The notes beneath the pieces were generated by a model, which was given only the letters and a program-made list of their open reading frames with translations, was not told the DNA's origin and did no database searches. DNA of 46,617 nucleotides from a virus, in IMG/VR virus record IMGVR_UViG_3300028829_001409, positions 1-46,617 of that record, one strand, 5' to 3'. How positions within the stretch are numbered: position 1 is the first letter of the stretch; the number at the start of each line of letters is the position of its first letter. Both the position numbers and the translations under genes were made by a program. Positions 27,001 to 34,715 of the stretch are shown in pieces.

Positions 27001-30000
27001 TTACAAATAAAACAATTAATTTTGAAAACAACACAGCAATAATTGAATACGCTGTAACAGTATCAAATGCTTCTGGTGGTAATAAATTTTACTTAGACGG
27101 ACAATTAGCAAGTACTGTACAACTTATACCGGGTGTAACTTACAGATTTGATACATCAGACTCCTCAACATCTGGTCATCCATTTGCTTTATCAGAAACT
27201 AAAGACGGTTCACATGCTAGTGGTTCTAGTTATACACAAGGTGTTACAACTAATGGCTCACAAGGTTCAGCAGGTTCATATCTACAAATAGTTGTAGATG
27301 GTATGACACCTAACTTGTACTACTACTGTACAGCACACTCTGGTATGGGTAATGACGGAATGCTTCGTATTAAGACACAAGATACAGATGATGTATCAGA
27401 AGGTTCTAATAACTTATACTATACAGACGCAAGAGCTCAAGCTGCAATTACAGGTAGTACAGGAATAAACGTTTCATCTGGTGCTGTATCTATAGACAGT
27501 ACTGTTGTTACTGAAACATCTACAGATACTCTTACAAACAAAACAATAAACTTTGAAGATAATACTGCAATAGTAGAGTTCGCAGTCACAGTAGCAAATG
27601 TAAGTGGTAACAAATACCACCTTGATGGAGAAACTTCTGCAAGCATACAATTAATTCCGGGTATAACTTATAGATTTGATACATCAGATAGCTCTGTATC
27701 TGGACACCCATTTGTATTATCTACAACTAAGAATGGTACTCACGCTTCTGGTTCTAACTATACAACTGGTGTTACAACTGTTGGAACTCCCGGAACTTCT
27801 GGAGCTTATACTCAAATTGTTGTTAATGCAGCAACCTCTGATACTCTTTATTATTACTGTTCATCACACTCTGGTATGGGTGGAGACTCAGTTATTTCTA
27901 TTGCAGGTTCTAGTTTATCCGCAAGTACTACTGATGACTTATCAGAAGGTTCAACAAACTTATATTACACCACAGCTAGATGGGATACTAAGATGGCTGC
28001 TGCTGACACAGATGATTTGTCAGAGGGCTCAACCAACCTTTATTATACAGATACAAGAGTTGGTTCATACTTAACAACTAATACATACGCAACACAAAGC
28101 TATGTAAACACACAAGTTTCAAACTTAGTAGATTCAGCACCGGGAACATTAGATACACTTAACGAATTAGCAGCTGCTTTAGGAGATGACGCAGACTTTT
28201 CTACTACCGTAACAAATAGTATTGCAACTAAATTATCCAGTGCTGACTTTAACTCAACCTTTGATACACAATTAGCTACAAAAGATACAGATGATATTAG
28301 CGAAGGTTCTACAAATCTTTATTACACAAATGCTAGATTTGACACACAACTTGGAACAAAAGATACAGATGACCTAACAGAAGGTAGCACTAATCTTTAT
28401 TACACAGACGCTAGAGCACAAGCAGTATCTATAAACAATATACTAGAAGATACTTCCCCACAACTTGGTGGTAACTTAGATATAAATTCAAGCAATATTA
28501 CAGGAATTGGTAATATTGATACAACTGGTGATATAACAATCACATCTACTAGCGATGGTTCAACTGCTGGACCAATTATCAATCTTGTCAGAGATAGTGC
28601 CTCTCCTGCTGACGCAGATTACTTAGGTCAAATTAAATTTAAAGGTGAAGATGATGGCGGAGCTTCTACTGTATATGCAAAGATTACAGGTAAGATTGAT
28701 GACGCTTCCGCTGGAACTGAAGATGGTCTTATTGAATTTGCTACTATAAAAGCTGGTTCAAGCAACATAGCTGCTAGATTAAAAACTACTAACTTCCAAT
28801 TATTGAATGGTACAGGATTAGAAGTTGATGGAAATACAACACTATCCGGAACTCTTAATACACATACAGTTCCTAGCGGTACTGGAACAATAGCTTTAAC
28901 TTCCGATATTCCTAGTGATACAGATGGATTAACAGAAGGCTCATCTAATCTTTACTACACTAATGCTAGAGCAGACGCAAGAATAGCACTAGCTGACTTA
29001 CAAGACTTAGCTAATGTTGGATTCTCTGCACCCGGCTCAAGTGAAAATCAAAAGGTTGTTTCATGGGATGACAGTGCTGGAACATTTGTATTATCTTCAG
29101 TATCTGGTCTATCTGGTTCTGGCGAGACTAACACAGTTTCTAACGTTGGAACAGCTGGTGTTGGAGTATTTAAACAAAAAGCTGGCGAAGATTTTGAATT
29201 AAAGAAAATAAATGCAGGTTCTGCAAAGATTACAATTACTGATGACACTTCTAATAGTGAGATAGACATAGACTTTGGTTCTGTATCAATAGATGATTTA
29301 AGTGATGTAGATACCACAACTTCATCACCTAGTGATGGGCAAGCTCTTAAATGGAACAATAGTGCAAGTCAATGGGAACCCGGAGACGCAAGTTCTCAAG
29401 TTGCACAATTAACTGATGTTACTTTAACTTCTTTAGCTTCCGGAGAACTACTCAAATACAATGGTAGTGCTTGGGTAAACGCAACATTAGATACTGATGA
29501 AGTAACTGAAGGTTCTTCAAACCTTTATTATACAAATGCAAGAGTTCAATCATACCTAACTGGAGGAACTGGTGTAACCCTTTCCGGCAGTGGTGAGTTC
29601 AGTATCGGACAAGCTGTAGCTACAACAAGCGATGTAACATTTAACGACTTAGTAGTATCTGGTGACTTAACAGTTTCTGGTACTACAACTTCTGTAAATA
29701 CAGAAACAATTAACTTAGCTGATAATCAAATTGTTCTTAATTCCAATGCAACTGGCTCTGCTTCAGAGAATGGTGGTATTGAAATTGAGAGAGGTGACGA
29801 TACTAATAAAACACTTATATGGAACGAAAGCTCAGATAAGTGGACAGTTGGCTCAGAGACTTTTGTAGCTGGAACTTTTGAAGGTAATGCTACAGGTATT
29901 ACAACAACAGCTATAACTACTTTGACAGAAGATACATCTCCAGCAGAAGATGACTTCTTAGTAACATTTGATACAAGTGCTTCTGCATTAAAGAAAGTTG

Positions 30001-30815
30001 CAAAATCAAATATCGCAGCAGCAGTTAGCTTCAGTGTTAATGATGAAATGCCTCTTACACTTTCAGACGCAAGTTCAGACCCAATAGAATTTACAAACGT
30101 TGGTACCTCAGCTACAGACATAGACTTAGTTCTGGCTGATGGTTCTAGCGACCCAATTAACATTACAGGCACATCAAACTCCGCAACATCATTTAGAGAT
30201 AGTGATAACGATACAAAGATTGTAGTAGAAGCTACTACTGATGATGACACAATAACAATGACTACTGCTGGAACAGACAGACTTGTTATTGAAAGCACAG
30301 GTGAAGTCAAAGCAAATGGTAAAGACTTAGCTGGTTATTCAGATGGTGTAGAATTTAGCGTTCAACAGTTTAGAGTTACAGCAGACCAAACTACTACAGG
30401 AAGTAATGCACTTGTAGGAAATTGGGAAGTACCAGATGGTAAATTACAAGCTAATTTTGGTAGTAATGTTAGTGAAAGTTCTGCGATATTCTCATTTAGC
30501 AAAACAGGATATTATAAAGTAGAAATTGTAGGCTTAGGTCAAAGTGGTACAGATGGCTCTGCACACCACAATATATATATTGTTGCAAGTGATGATAATT
30601 TTGCAACAACTCCAAGTGGCTCTGATTTTCTTGCTAGAGGTATAACACAAGCAGGTGGTGGTGGAGATAGTGCTTATGCTTCAGCAATTATAGATGTAAC
30701 AGACACAACGAATCATAAAATTAAATTTGAATATTACAACACAGGTGGAAGTTTTGCAGGAAGCACTGACCAAAACAAGACTTATGCGACATTTACCAGA
30801 CTAGGAGATACATAA
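24051..30815 (+). CDS. Giant modular tail fibre with two cupredoxin-like modules
   Basis: 2254 residues built from repeats. Seen in order: a start domain with TDFISISDGGTGAITASAAR; a 65-residue module (V-S-G-T ... N-T-E-T ... E-I-E-R-G ... W-x-V-x-S-E-x-F) three times; a G-[ND]-[VL]-T tetrapeptide run; about 13 copies of E-G-[ST]-x-N-L-Y-Y-T-[DN]-A-R; two about 135-residue modules with blue-copper ligand patterns (H1043, C1093, H1096, M1099; H1219, C1270, H1273, M1276); and a C-terminal jelly-roll-like domain from about 2100 (VEFSVQQFRVTADQTTTGSN to YATFTRLGDT) that is the likely receptor-binding tip. It starts at a TAATG overlap. Confidence 0.85.
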   Translation: MAAKSPIRYVFDTDGNVSEFSEFQATDFISISDGGTGAITASAARTALGLEIGTDIQGYDAELQALSGLTPTDGNFIVGNGSTFIMESGSTVRDSLGLGTSDSVEFNTIQTANLTIGGPSLTLEGATNDSFESTLVVTDPTADRTITFQDATGTVALLSDVTAQDVDFAGDTGTGAVDLDSQTFTIQGTTNEIETSASGQILTVGLPDNVTVGNNLTVTGNLTVSGTQTILNTETLTVDDNTIVLNNNVTGSPSENAGIEIERGTSSNKSLLWDETNDYWTVSSESFVASTFIGNLTGNVTGNVTGNVTGDLTGDVTGDVTGDVTGNLTGNVTGNLTGDTTGNVTATSVLADGVTATTQSASDNSTKVATTAYVDSQVATEDTLAEMNDVTLTSSQNGDFLRYNGSVWINDAVDLATDTVGDFVQSITAGTGISVDVTSGEAQTPTITLSAGLNDLSDITLTSTATGDILRYNGSAFVNEPLNLGTDTEGAYVASLVAGTGIDLSNNTGETATPTITVDLGDFSTSDLAEGTNLYYTTTRFDTAFTGKDTGDLSEGTNLYYTDARADARIAAATTDDLTEGSNLYFTSERVDDRVAALLVDSTSSGIDISYDDTNNQLTLTVDLPEVEDALEDIVNGLVVGGTGITSTYDDTAGTLTLTIPQEVGTSSDVTFNQVTADLVGNVTGNVTGNVTGTVSSITNHDTDSLTEGSTNLYFTNARARGAVSATDSGGDGSFSYDSSTGAFTYTGPSASEVRAHITGGTGVTISSGEIAIGQSVGTSDNVTFNNIDADGNVVIDGNLTVSGTTTTVDTETINLADNVITLNSNATGSATQNGGLEIERGDDSNKTLLWNETDDKWTVGSETFVAGTFEGALTGNVTGTVSSISNHDTDSLSEGSTNLYYTDARVSTYLTGGTGITESSGALSIDFTEFDTDNVVEGTSNLFHTAARARVALSGSTGITYDNSTGAISIDGTVVTETSTDTLTNKTINFENNTAIIEYAVTVSNASGGNKFYLDGQLASTVQLIPGVTYRFDTSDSSTSGHPFALSETKDGSHASGSSYTQGVTTNGSQGSAGSYLQIVVDGMTPNLYYYCTAHSGMGNDGMLRIKTQDTDDVSEGSNNLYYTDARAQAAITGSTGINVSSGAVSIDSTVVTETSTDTLTNKTINFEDNTAIVEFAVTVANVSGNKYHLDGETSASIQLIPGITYRFDTSDSSVSGHPFVLSTTKNGTHASGSNYTTGVTTVGTPGTSGAYTQIVVNAATSDTLYYYCSSHSGMGGDSVISIAGSSLSASTTDDLSEGSTNLYYTTARWDTKMAAADTDDLSEGSTNLYYTDTRVGSYLTTNTYATQSYVNTQVSNLVDSAPGTLDTLNELAAALGDDADFSTTVTNSIATKLSSADFNSTFDTQLATKDTDDISEGSTNLYYTNARFDTQLGTKDTDDLTEGSTNLYYTDARAQAVSINNILEDTSPQLGGNLDINSSNITGIGNIDTTGDITITSTSDGSTAGPIINLVRDSASPADADYLGQIKFKGEDDGGASTVYAKITGKIDDASAGTEDGLIEFATIKAGSSNIAARLKTTNFQLLNGTGLEVDGNTTLSGTLNTHTVPSGTGTIALTSDIPSDTDGLTEGSSNLYYTNARADARIALADLQDLANVGFSAPGSSENQKVVSWDDSAGTFVLSSVSGLSGSGETNTVSNVGTAGVGVFKQKAGEDFELKKINAGSAKITITDDTSNSEIDIDFGSVSIDDLSDVDTTTSSPSDGQALKWNNSASQWEPGDASSQVAQLTDVTLTSLASGELLKYNGSAWVNATLDTDEVTEGSSNLYYTNARVQSYLTGGTGVTLSGSGEFSIGQAVATTSDVTFNDLVVSGDLTVSGTTTSVNTETINLADNQIVLNSNATGSASENGGIEIERGDDTNKTLIWNESSDKWTVGSETFVAGTFEGNATGITTTAITTLTEDTSPAEDDFLVTFDTSASALKKVAKSNIAAAVSFSVNDEMPLTLSDASSDPIEFTNVGTSATDIDLVLADGSSDPINITGTSNSATSFRDSDNDTKIVVEATTDDDTITMTTAGTDRLVIESTGEVKANGKDLAGYSDGVEFSVQQFRVTADQTTTGSNALVGNWEVPDGKLQANFGSNVSESSAIFSFSKTGYYKVEIVGLGQSGTDGSAHHNIYIVASDDNFATTPSGSDFLARGITQAGGGGDSAYASAIIDVTDTTNHKIKFEYYNTGGSFAGSTDQNKTYATFTRLGDT
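24708..24945 (+). repeat. Fibre module, copy 1
   Basis: First copy of the module that starts GNLTVSGTQT and ends near SSESFVAST. It is the most diverged of three copies (others at 26442 and 29661). Confidence 0.7.
24931..25086 (+). repeat. 12-base tandem repeat encoding G-[ND]-[VL]-T
   Basis: About 13 tandem copies of a four-codon unit (GGAAATGTAACT and variants). Most copies differ at synonymous positions, so selection keeps the peptide rather than the DNA. Shorter copies occur near 26090 and 26680. Confidence 0.8.
26442..26672 (+). repeat. Fibre module, copy 2
   Basis: Nearly the same protein sequence as copy 3 (29661) but with many synonymous base differences, so the duplication is old and the protein is conserved. 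Confidence 0.75.
26973..27375 (+). repeat. Cupredoxin-like module, copy A
   Basis: Encodes residues of about 975-1108: VVTETSTDTLTNKTINFE, then YRFDTSDSSTSGHPFALS, then YYYCTAHSGMG. Paired with copy B at 27503. Confidence 0.75.
27503..27905 (+). repeat. Cupredoxin-like module, copy B
   Basis: Second copy, about 60 percent identical by eye in protein, with SGHPFVLS and YYYCSSHSGMGG. All four putative copper ligands are kept in both copies. Confidence 0.75.
29661..29885 (+). repeat. Fibre module, copy 3
   Basis: Third copy of the module beginning GDLTVSGTTT and ending VGSETFVAGTFEG. Confidence 0.75.
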
Positions 30816-31021
30816 TGGAAGTATTTATAGCATTTCTAGCAGGTTTTTCACTAGGTTGGGGTAGTGCTTGGATTGCTAGAACCTTACCCTTTTTAAAAGA
30901 CATTGATGACGAATCTTTAGACTATAATAATGCTAGTGGGAGAAGTGTTAAAGAAATAATTAATTCTAAGTTTGACCCCGAAAATTACTTTAAATTAAAA
31001 GGATATAACAATGGCGACTAG
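30815..31021 (+). CDS. Small membrane protein, unknown
   Basis: 68 residues with one N-terminal transmembrane segment (VFIAFLAGFSLGWGSAWIA) and an acidic, soluble rest. TAATG overlap with the fibre gene; overlaps the next gene by 11 bases. It may anchor or help export something during infection; no family recognised. Confidence 0.65.
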   Translation: MEVFIAFLAGFSLGWGSAWIARTLPFLKDIDDESLDYNNASGRSVKEIINSKFDPENYFKLKGYNNGD

Positions 31022-31469
31022 ACAACATCTTATTAGAGTAGCTACCACAGCAGGTGGTGACTCAAATGGTTTATCTGAATTCATAGCTGGCTCAGCTGAT
31101 GGTGGACCATTAATACCTAGCTATACCACTACTGAAAGAAATGCAATTTCTTCACCAGCTAGTGGAATGATTATATACAATAGCACTGATTCACGTTTAC
31201 AGGTTTATACAGGGTCAAGTTGGCAAGTTTTAGAACAAGGTGACGTTACAGGTGTTACTACAGCAGCTACTTCTGGTTTAAATGGAGGTGCTGATTCTGG
31301 TGCTGTAACACTAGTATTAGACGCAACAAGACTTACAGATGGAACATCTATTGATGTAGATGAAGATAATGATTTAGTAATGTTATACGACAATTCCGCT
31401 AGTGCAATGGTTAAGGTAAAAGCTCAACAGCTTCATACTACCGAAGCAATTCAGTGGATGGGATTATAG
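31011..31469 (+). CDS. Small tail fibre-associated protein
   Basis: 152 residues. After an N-terminal segment with RVATTAGGDSNGLSEFIAGS it has PSYTTTERNAISSPASGMI, then IYNSTDSRLQVYTGSSWQVL, the common fibre motif (G-x-x-I-Y-N-T-x-x-x-x-x-x-x-Y-x-G-x-x-W). This places it with phage fibre or baseplate decoration proteins. AAAGGA lies before the ATG. Confidence 0.7.
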   Translation: MATRQHLIRVATTAGGDSNGLSEFIAGSADGGPLIPSYTTTERNAISSPASGMIIYNSTDSRLQVYTGSSWQVLEQGDVTGVTTAATSGLNGGADSGAVTLVLDATRLTDGTSIDVDEDNDLVMLYDNSASAMVKVKAQQLHTTEAIQWMGL

Positions 31470-31478
31470 GAGAAATAA

Positions 31479-31808
31479 ATGGCGGTATATACAGCAGCAG
31501 AACTTGCAGAAGTAACTGCGCTTGGAACATCTGAAGCAGAAATTTTCAGTAACAGTAACAAGTGCATTATTAAGAATATTATGCTAGCGAACTATACAGC
31601 AACTGATAGAACAGTAGAAGTCAAAGTTATTCCTACAGGGGATACAACTGGCGACCAACATATCGTTTTTGGCGATGTGACTGTTCAAGCAAATTCAACC
31701 ACAGTTATTGACGTAGCTATGGTTATACCTGCTTCAGCTTCAGTAGCTGCAAAATGTTCAGCAGCGACATCTGTAAATATACATGTTTCCGGCGTAGAGG
31801 TGACCTAA
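31479..31808 (+). CDS. Small beta-sandwich tail protein
   Basis: 109 residues, almost all beta: KCIIKNIMLANYTATDRTVEV, then VFGDVTVQANSTTVIDVAMVIP. This resembles short virion decoration proteins that follow fibres in marine phages. AGGAG is upstream; the start lies in a weak AT hairpin. Coupled to the next gene by TAATG. Confidence 0.6.
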   Translation: MAVYTAAELAEVTALGTSEAEIFSNSNKCIIKNIMLANYTATDRTVEVKVIPTGDTTGDQHIVFGDVTVQANSTTVIDVAMVIPASASVAAKCSAATSVNIHVSGVEVT

Positions 31809-33148
31809 TGCCTATTATTGAACCAGAGCCAATCTTTTTAGATAGACTTGGCGGAGATGAAATATACGGATTTGGACAAGACGGAAATGTAACTTTAACA
31901 TCTAATACAACTCTTGCTAGAGATATGTACTATGGTGATTTATCAATTAACGCTGGTGTTACCTTAGATACAAATGGTTATCGTGTATTCGTTAGTGGAA
32001 CTTTAACATTTGCAGACTCAACTTCAAGAATTGGTAGATTTACAACTGTAACAACTGCTGGAACTCTTAAAGGTGGTTTCGCAAAAGGTGTTGCAGCAAC
32101 AGATACTCTAGGTGGTAAATCTGGTTCACAAGACCAATCAACACACGACGGTAATCAATTCTTTGAAGGTGAAAACGAAATGTTTAATCTATCTGTCGCT
32201 ATTGCTGGTCATGCTATTGATATGGATACAGGAACTTATAAATTTATAGGTGGAGGTTCTGGTGGAGGAGACGGAGCAATTACTGCTAATGCAGCAGCAG
32301 GTGCAGATGGAGGAGACTCTAACTGGGCTGATTATCAAACTGTTCAAGCTGACGGAGGTAAAGGTTCACCGGGAAATGCTGCTACAGCAGGTACAGGAGC
32401 AGCTGGAGGTGGAGTTGTTTTAGTTTTAGCAAAGACTGTTGTAGGAGATGGAACAGTAAGAGCTGACGCAGATGATTCTGTAGCTGGTACTGATGGAACA
32501 GCGGGTGCGCCTGCACCAGACGCTTCTACACCGGGTAATACAGTTCCGGGTAATACAAATACTCACCCCGGTAATAATTATTCTTATGGATATAGCTATG
32601 GGTATTCTTACGGGTACTCTTATGGCTATAGCTATCCGGGTAACACAAATACACATCCGGGAAATAACTACTCATATAGTGGTTCTAATCCACATACACA
32701 TTATCACTGGCATGGATTTACAGCTAATAACACACCTACAGGTTTTTATCATTATCATTATGCACACTCGCACCCATATACAAACTATGGTTCTAACCCA
32801 ACTAACTACGGTTCTAACCCAACTAATTATGGTTCTAACTCTGGAGCAAACTATGGTGCTAACTACGGTGCTAACTATGGCTCTAATCCAACTAACTATG
32901 GTACAAACCCTACTAATACAAATCCTACTGTTTATCACACAGGAGGTGCTGGAGGGGCTGGTGCAACAGCTTCAGACGGATATAACGCAGGTGGGGGAAC
33001 AGTCGTCCTAGTTACAGGAACTAAACCTTTGCCTTCTGGACTTACTCTTGCCGCAGCAGCAGGAACTGCTGGAACAGGAACAGCAGGAGCAGGAACAGTC
33101 GTAACAGTATACAATATCGACGCAGACGATACAGACCCGGGAGCTTAA
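31808..33148 (+). CDS. Glycine-rich adhesin with His-x-His cluster
   Basis: 446 residues. The start at the TAATG overlap is chosen because the N-terminus (MPIIEPEPIFLDRLGGDEIYG) aligns with that of the next gene; an in-frame ATG 54 bases upstream is rejected. Residues 1-85 are a fibre-attachment-like domain, then Gly-rich loops (GGGSGGGDGA; GTAGTGTAGAG), YSYG repeats (258-276), a histidine-rich stretch (H296, 298, 300, 302 and 315, 317, 320, 322), NYGSNPT repeats (about 326-373), and a Gly-rich end. Gly-rich tip adhesins and iron-binding HxH motifs are known from T4-type fibres. Several X-Pro-Gly sites lie between residues 235 and 285. Confidence 0.72.
   Translation: MPIIEPEPIFLDRLGGDEIYGFGQDGNVTLTSNTTLARDMYYGDLSINAGVTLDTNGYRVFVSGTLTFADSTSRIGRFTTVTTAGTLKGGFAKGVAATDTLGGKSGSQDQSTHDGNQFFEGENEMFNLSVAIAGHAIDMDTGTYKFIGGGSGGGDGAITANAAAGADGGDSNWADYQTVQADGGKGSPGNAATAGTGAAGGGVVLVLAKTVVGDGTVRADADDSVAGTDGTAGAPAPDASTPGNTVPGNTNTHPGNNYSYGYSYGYSYGYSYGYSYPGNTNTHPGNNYSYSGSNPHTHYHWHGFTANNTPTGFYHYHYAHSHPYTNYGSNPTNYGSNPTNYGSNSGANYGANYGANYGSNPTNYGTNPTNTNPTVYHTGGAGGAGATASDGYNAGGGTVVLVTGTKPLPSGLTLAAAAGTAGTGTAGAGTVVTVYNIDADDTDPGA
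32578..32638 (+). repeat. YSYG tandem repeat
   Basis: Nine or so alternating Tyr-Ser-Tyr-Gly units inside the adhesin, with codon variation between units. Confidence 0.85.
32783..32925 (+). repeat. NYGSNPT / NYGAN tandem repeat
   Basis: About eight units of 12-21 bases (AACTATGGTTCTAACCCAACT and shorter forms) in the adhesin; low-complexity Asn/Tyr/Gly/Pro. Confidence 0.85.
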
Positions 33149-33149
33149 T

Positions 33150-33815
33150 ATGCCAATAATAGAATACGGAAATGCAGCAATACCTACAGACTTTGAAACT
33201 TTTGATGTAATACCAGACTCAATATATGGCTCTGGTATGGATGGAAACGTAACAATATCATCTAACACATCTCTTACAAGAGATATGTTTTATAACAACC
33301 TAACTGTAGACCCCGGAATTGTTTTAGATACCGCAGGGTTCAGAGTATTTGTAAGAAATGTTTTAGCTTTAGCTGCAACATCAACAAATCAAGGCGATAC
33401 AAAGATAGGTAGAGTTGGTGGCGTTTCCTCAACCGGGACTTTGAAGCCCGGAGGTCTTGCAGCCGTCACCAATTCCCTAGGTGGAAATGGTAACGGATAC
33501 ACTGCAACCGCCCCAGATGAAGGTGCTGAATATTTTAATCATCCAGACTTAGCTGTACAAGGAATTGTTGTTCACGCTGGACAAACTACACCAGACCCGT
33601 TAATGGGAGGAGCAGGAGACTCTGTCAATTATGGTGGAGGAGTTGTAGTATTATGTGCTAGAAAAATACAAGGTTATGGGACAATAGAAGCTAGTGGTGA
33701 AACAACTACTGGTGGTGGAGTTATATTTATAGTTTCACAAAACATACCTTTAACAGGAGTTCTAACCGACGTAACAGGATACGCTTCCGGTACAGTCAAG
33801 ACATTCAAGGTTTAG
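33150..33815 (+). CDS. Second adhesin, paralogue of the preceding gene
   Basis: 221 residues. The N-terminal 80 residues match the previous protein (MPIIE; GMDGNVTISSNTSLTRDMFY; GFRVFVRNVL), but the Tyr/His/Asn-rich centre is absent. The C-terminal part is Gly-rich with GGGVVVLCARKIQGYGTIEA, matching GGGVVLVLAKTVVGDGTVRA of the longer paralogue. Likely an alternative or minor tip protein from gene duplication. Confidence 0.7.
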   Translation: MPIIEYGNAAIPTDFETFDVIPDSIYGSGMDGNVTISSNTSLTRDMFYNNLTVDPGIVLDTAGFRVFVRNVLALAATSTNQGDTKIGRVGGVSSTGTLKPGGLAAVTNSLGGNGNGYTATAPDEGAEYFNHPDLAVQGIVVHAGQTTPDPLMGGAGDSVNYGGGVVVLCARKIQGYGTIEASGETTTGGGVIFIVSQNIPLTGVLTDVTGYASGTVKTFKV

Positions 33816-33816
33816 C

Positions 33817-34698
33817 ATGGCTACTGTAAGAATTCATTACAGCAGAGCTGATAGCAATCAATCTGATTATGACCTTTGGTATTACTTTCATAATATGGAG
33901 CAAATAGACCATGAAGAATTAGCAGATTATATAAACGATTATCCTAGAACAAAAATATCTTTTGGTAGCAATGATTACGTAGATATTGATACAGGAGATA
34001 ATACAAAATTACAATGGTATATTAAACGAAAAGACGGAGTTTCTGAACATAACATGGAACTTTGTAATTATGGAGAACTAACACACACTAACTTATGTGT
34101 ATTTTGCTACCAGCAAGGATATCAATGGGAAATTGATTTAAACATACTTCCTAAAACAGAATTTTATATAAATAATACAAGTCCTTACCTTTATAAAACC
34201 TCGGATTATTCATCTATATATGTAGTAGGCATATCAACTATTGGTAGTGAAGAACTAGATGGTGACGGAGATAATGATATTCCTGTAGAAGATGAGAAGA
34301 TAAGGCTTTTTTATGATATAGCTAATTATAAAGATATAGTAATACCAGAAAATGAGAAATGGGTAACAAAATGGGAGCCGTACTCACAATATTATAAAAA
34401 CACAGTAAATAGGATTCAGTTGTTATACTTATTAAATAAATCTTATACAGTAGGAGAAAATGATATGGATATATCAATAGACGCTGACGCATTGCAAGTT
34501 GAGAAAGATGACGCAAAACAAATGCTTGAAAAAGCAGTTGCTAACTGTCTTTATAAACTTGGTGAAGATATCGCAGCTTTTGATGAGGACGCTTTTATAG
34601 CAGATGTTGACGCATACAAAGCTACAAAAAGTTCTACATTAGACGCAACAATAGATTATCTTAAAACATCAATCGACAGCTTAAACGCATTAGCGTAG
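33817..34698 (+). CDS. Tail fibre-region protein, unknown
   Basis: 293 residues. The first half is Tyr/Asp-rich and beta-like (IHYSRADSNQSDYDLWYYFH); the last 90 residues are helical (DDAKQMLEKAVANCLYKLGED, then TIDYLKTSIDSLNALA). The length and position after the adhesins suggest a fibre component or assembly helper. No family recognised. Confidence 0.6.
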   Translation: MATVRIHYSRADSNQSDYDLWYYFHNMEQIDHEELADYINDYPRTKISFGSNDYVDIDTGDNTKLQWYIKRKDGVSEHNMELCNYGELTHTNLCVFCYQQGYQWEIDLNILPKTEFYINNTSPYLYKTSDYSSIYVVGISTIGSEELDGDGDNDIPVEDEKIRLFYDIANYKDIVIPENEKWVTKWEPYSQYYKNTVNRIQLLYLLNKSYTVGENDMDISIDADALQVEKDDAKQMLEKAVANCLYKLGEDIAAFDEDAFIADVDAYKATKSSTLDATIDYLKTSIDSLNALA

Positions 34699-34715
34699 TC
34701 ACTTAGGGGGGATAT

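Larger units (their letters stand above)
25630..29550 (+). repeat. Dispersed NLYYT repeats in the giant fibre
   Basis: About 13 copies of a 15-20 residue unit with core NLYYTDAR (variants NLYFTNAR, NLFHTAAR, NLYYTTTR), usually preceded by DDLSEGS. They are spaced irregularly and separated by other modules; they probably mark trimer shaft joints. Confidence 0.8.

Noticed and set aside
27676-28074. 132-codon + frame in the cupredoxin module B region
   Set aside because: Leu/Gln-rich out-of-frame reading of the fibre; no ribosome site and no known motif.
29726-30310. Reverse frame of 194 codons in the giant fibre
   Set aside because: Ser/Val-rich shadow of Thr/Asp/Glu-rich repeats; similar shadows appear in each repeat copy (for example 26372-26686).
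31754-31807. Upstream ATG start for the adhesin gene
   Set aside because: The ATG at 31808 forms a TAATG overlap with the previous gene and aligns with the paralogue's MPIIE start.
32493-33011. Alternative + frame of 172 codons inside the adhesin
   Set aside because: Ile/Thr/Met low-complexity by-product of the Tyr/Asn/Gly repeats; the adhesin frame is supported by its paralogue.
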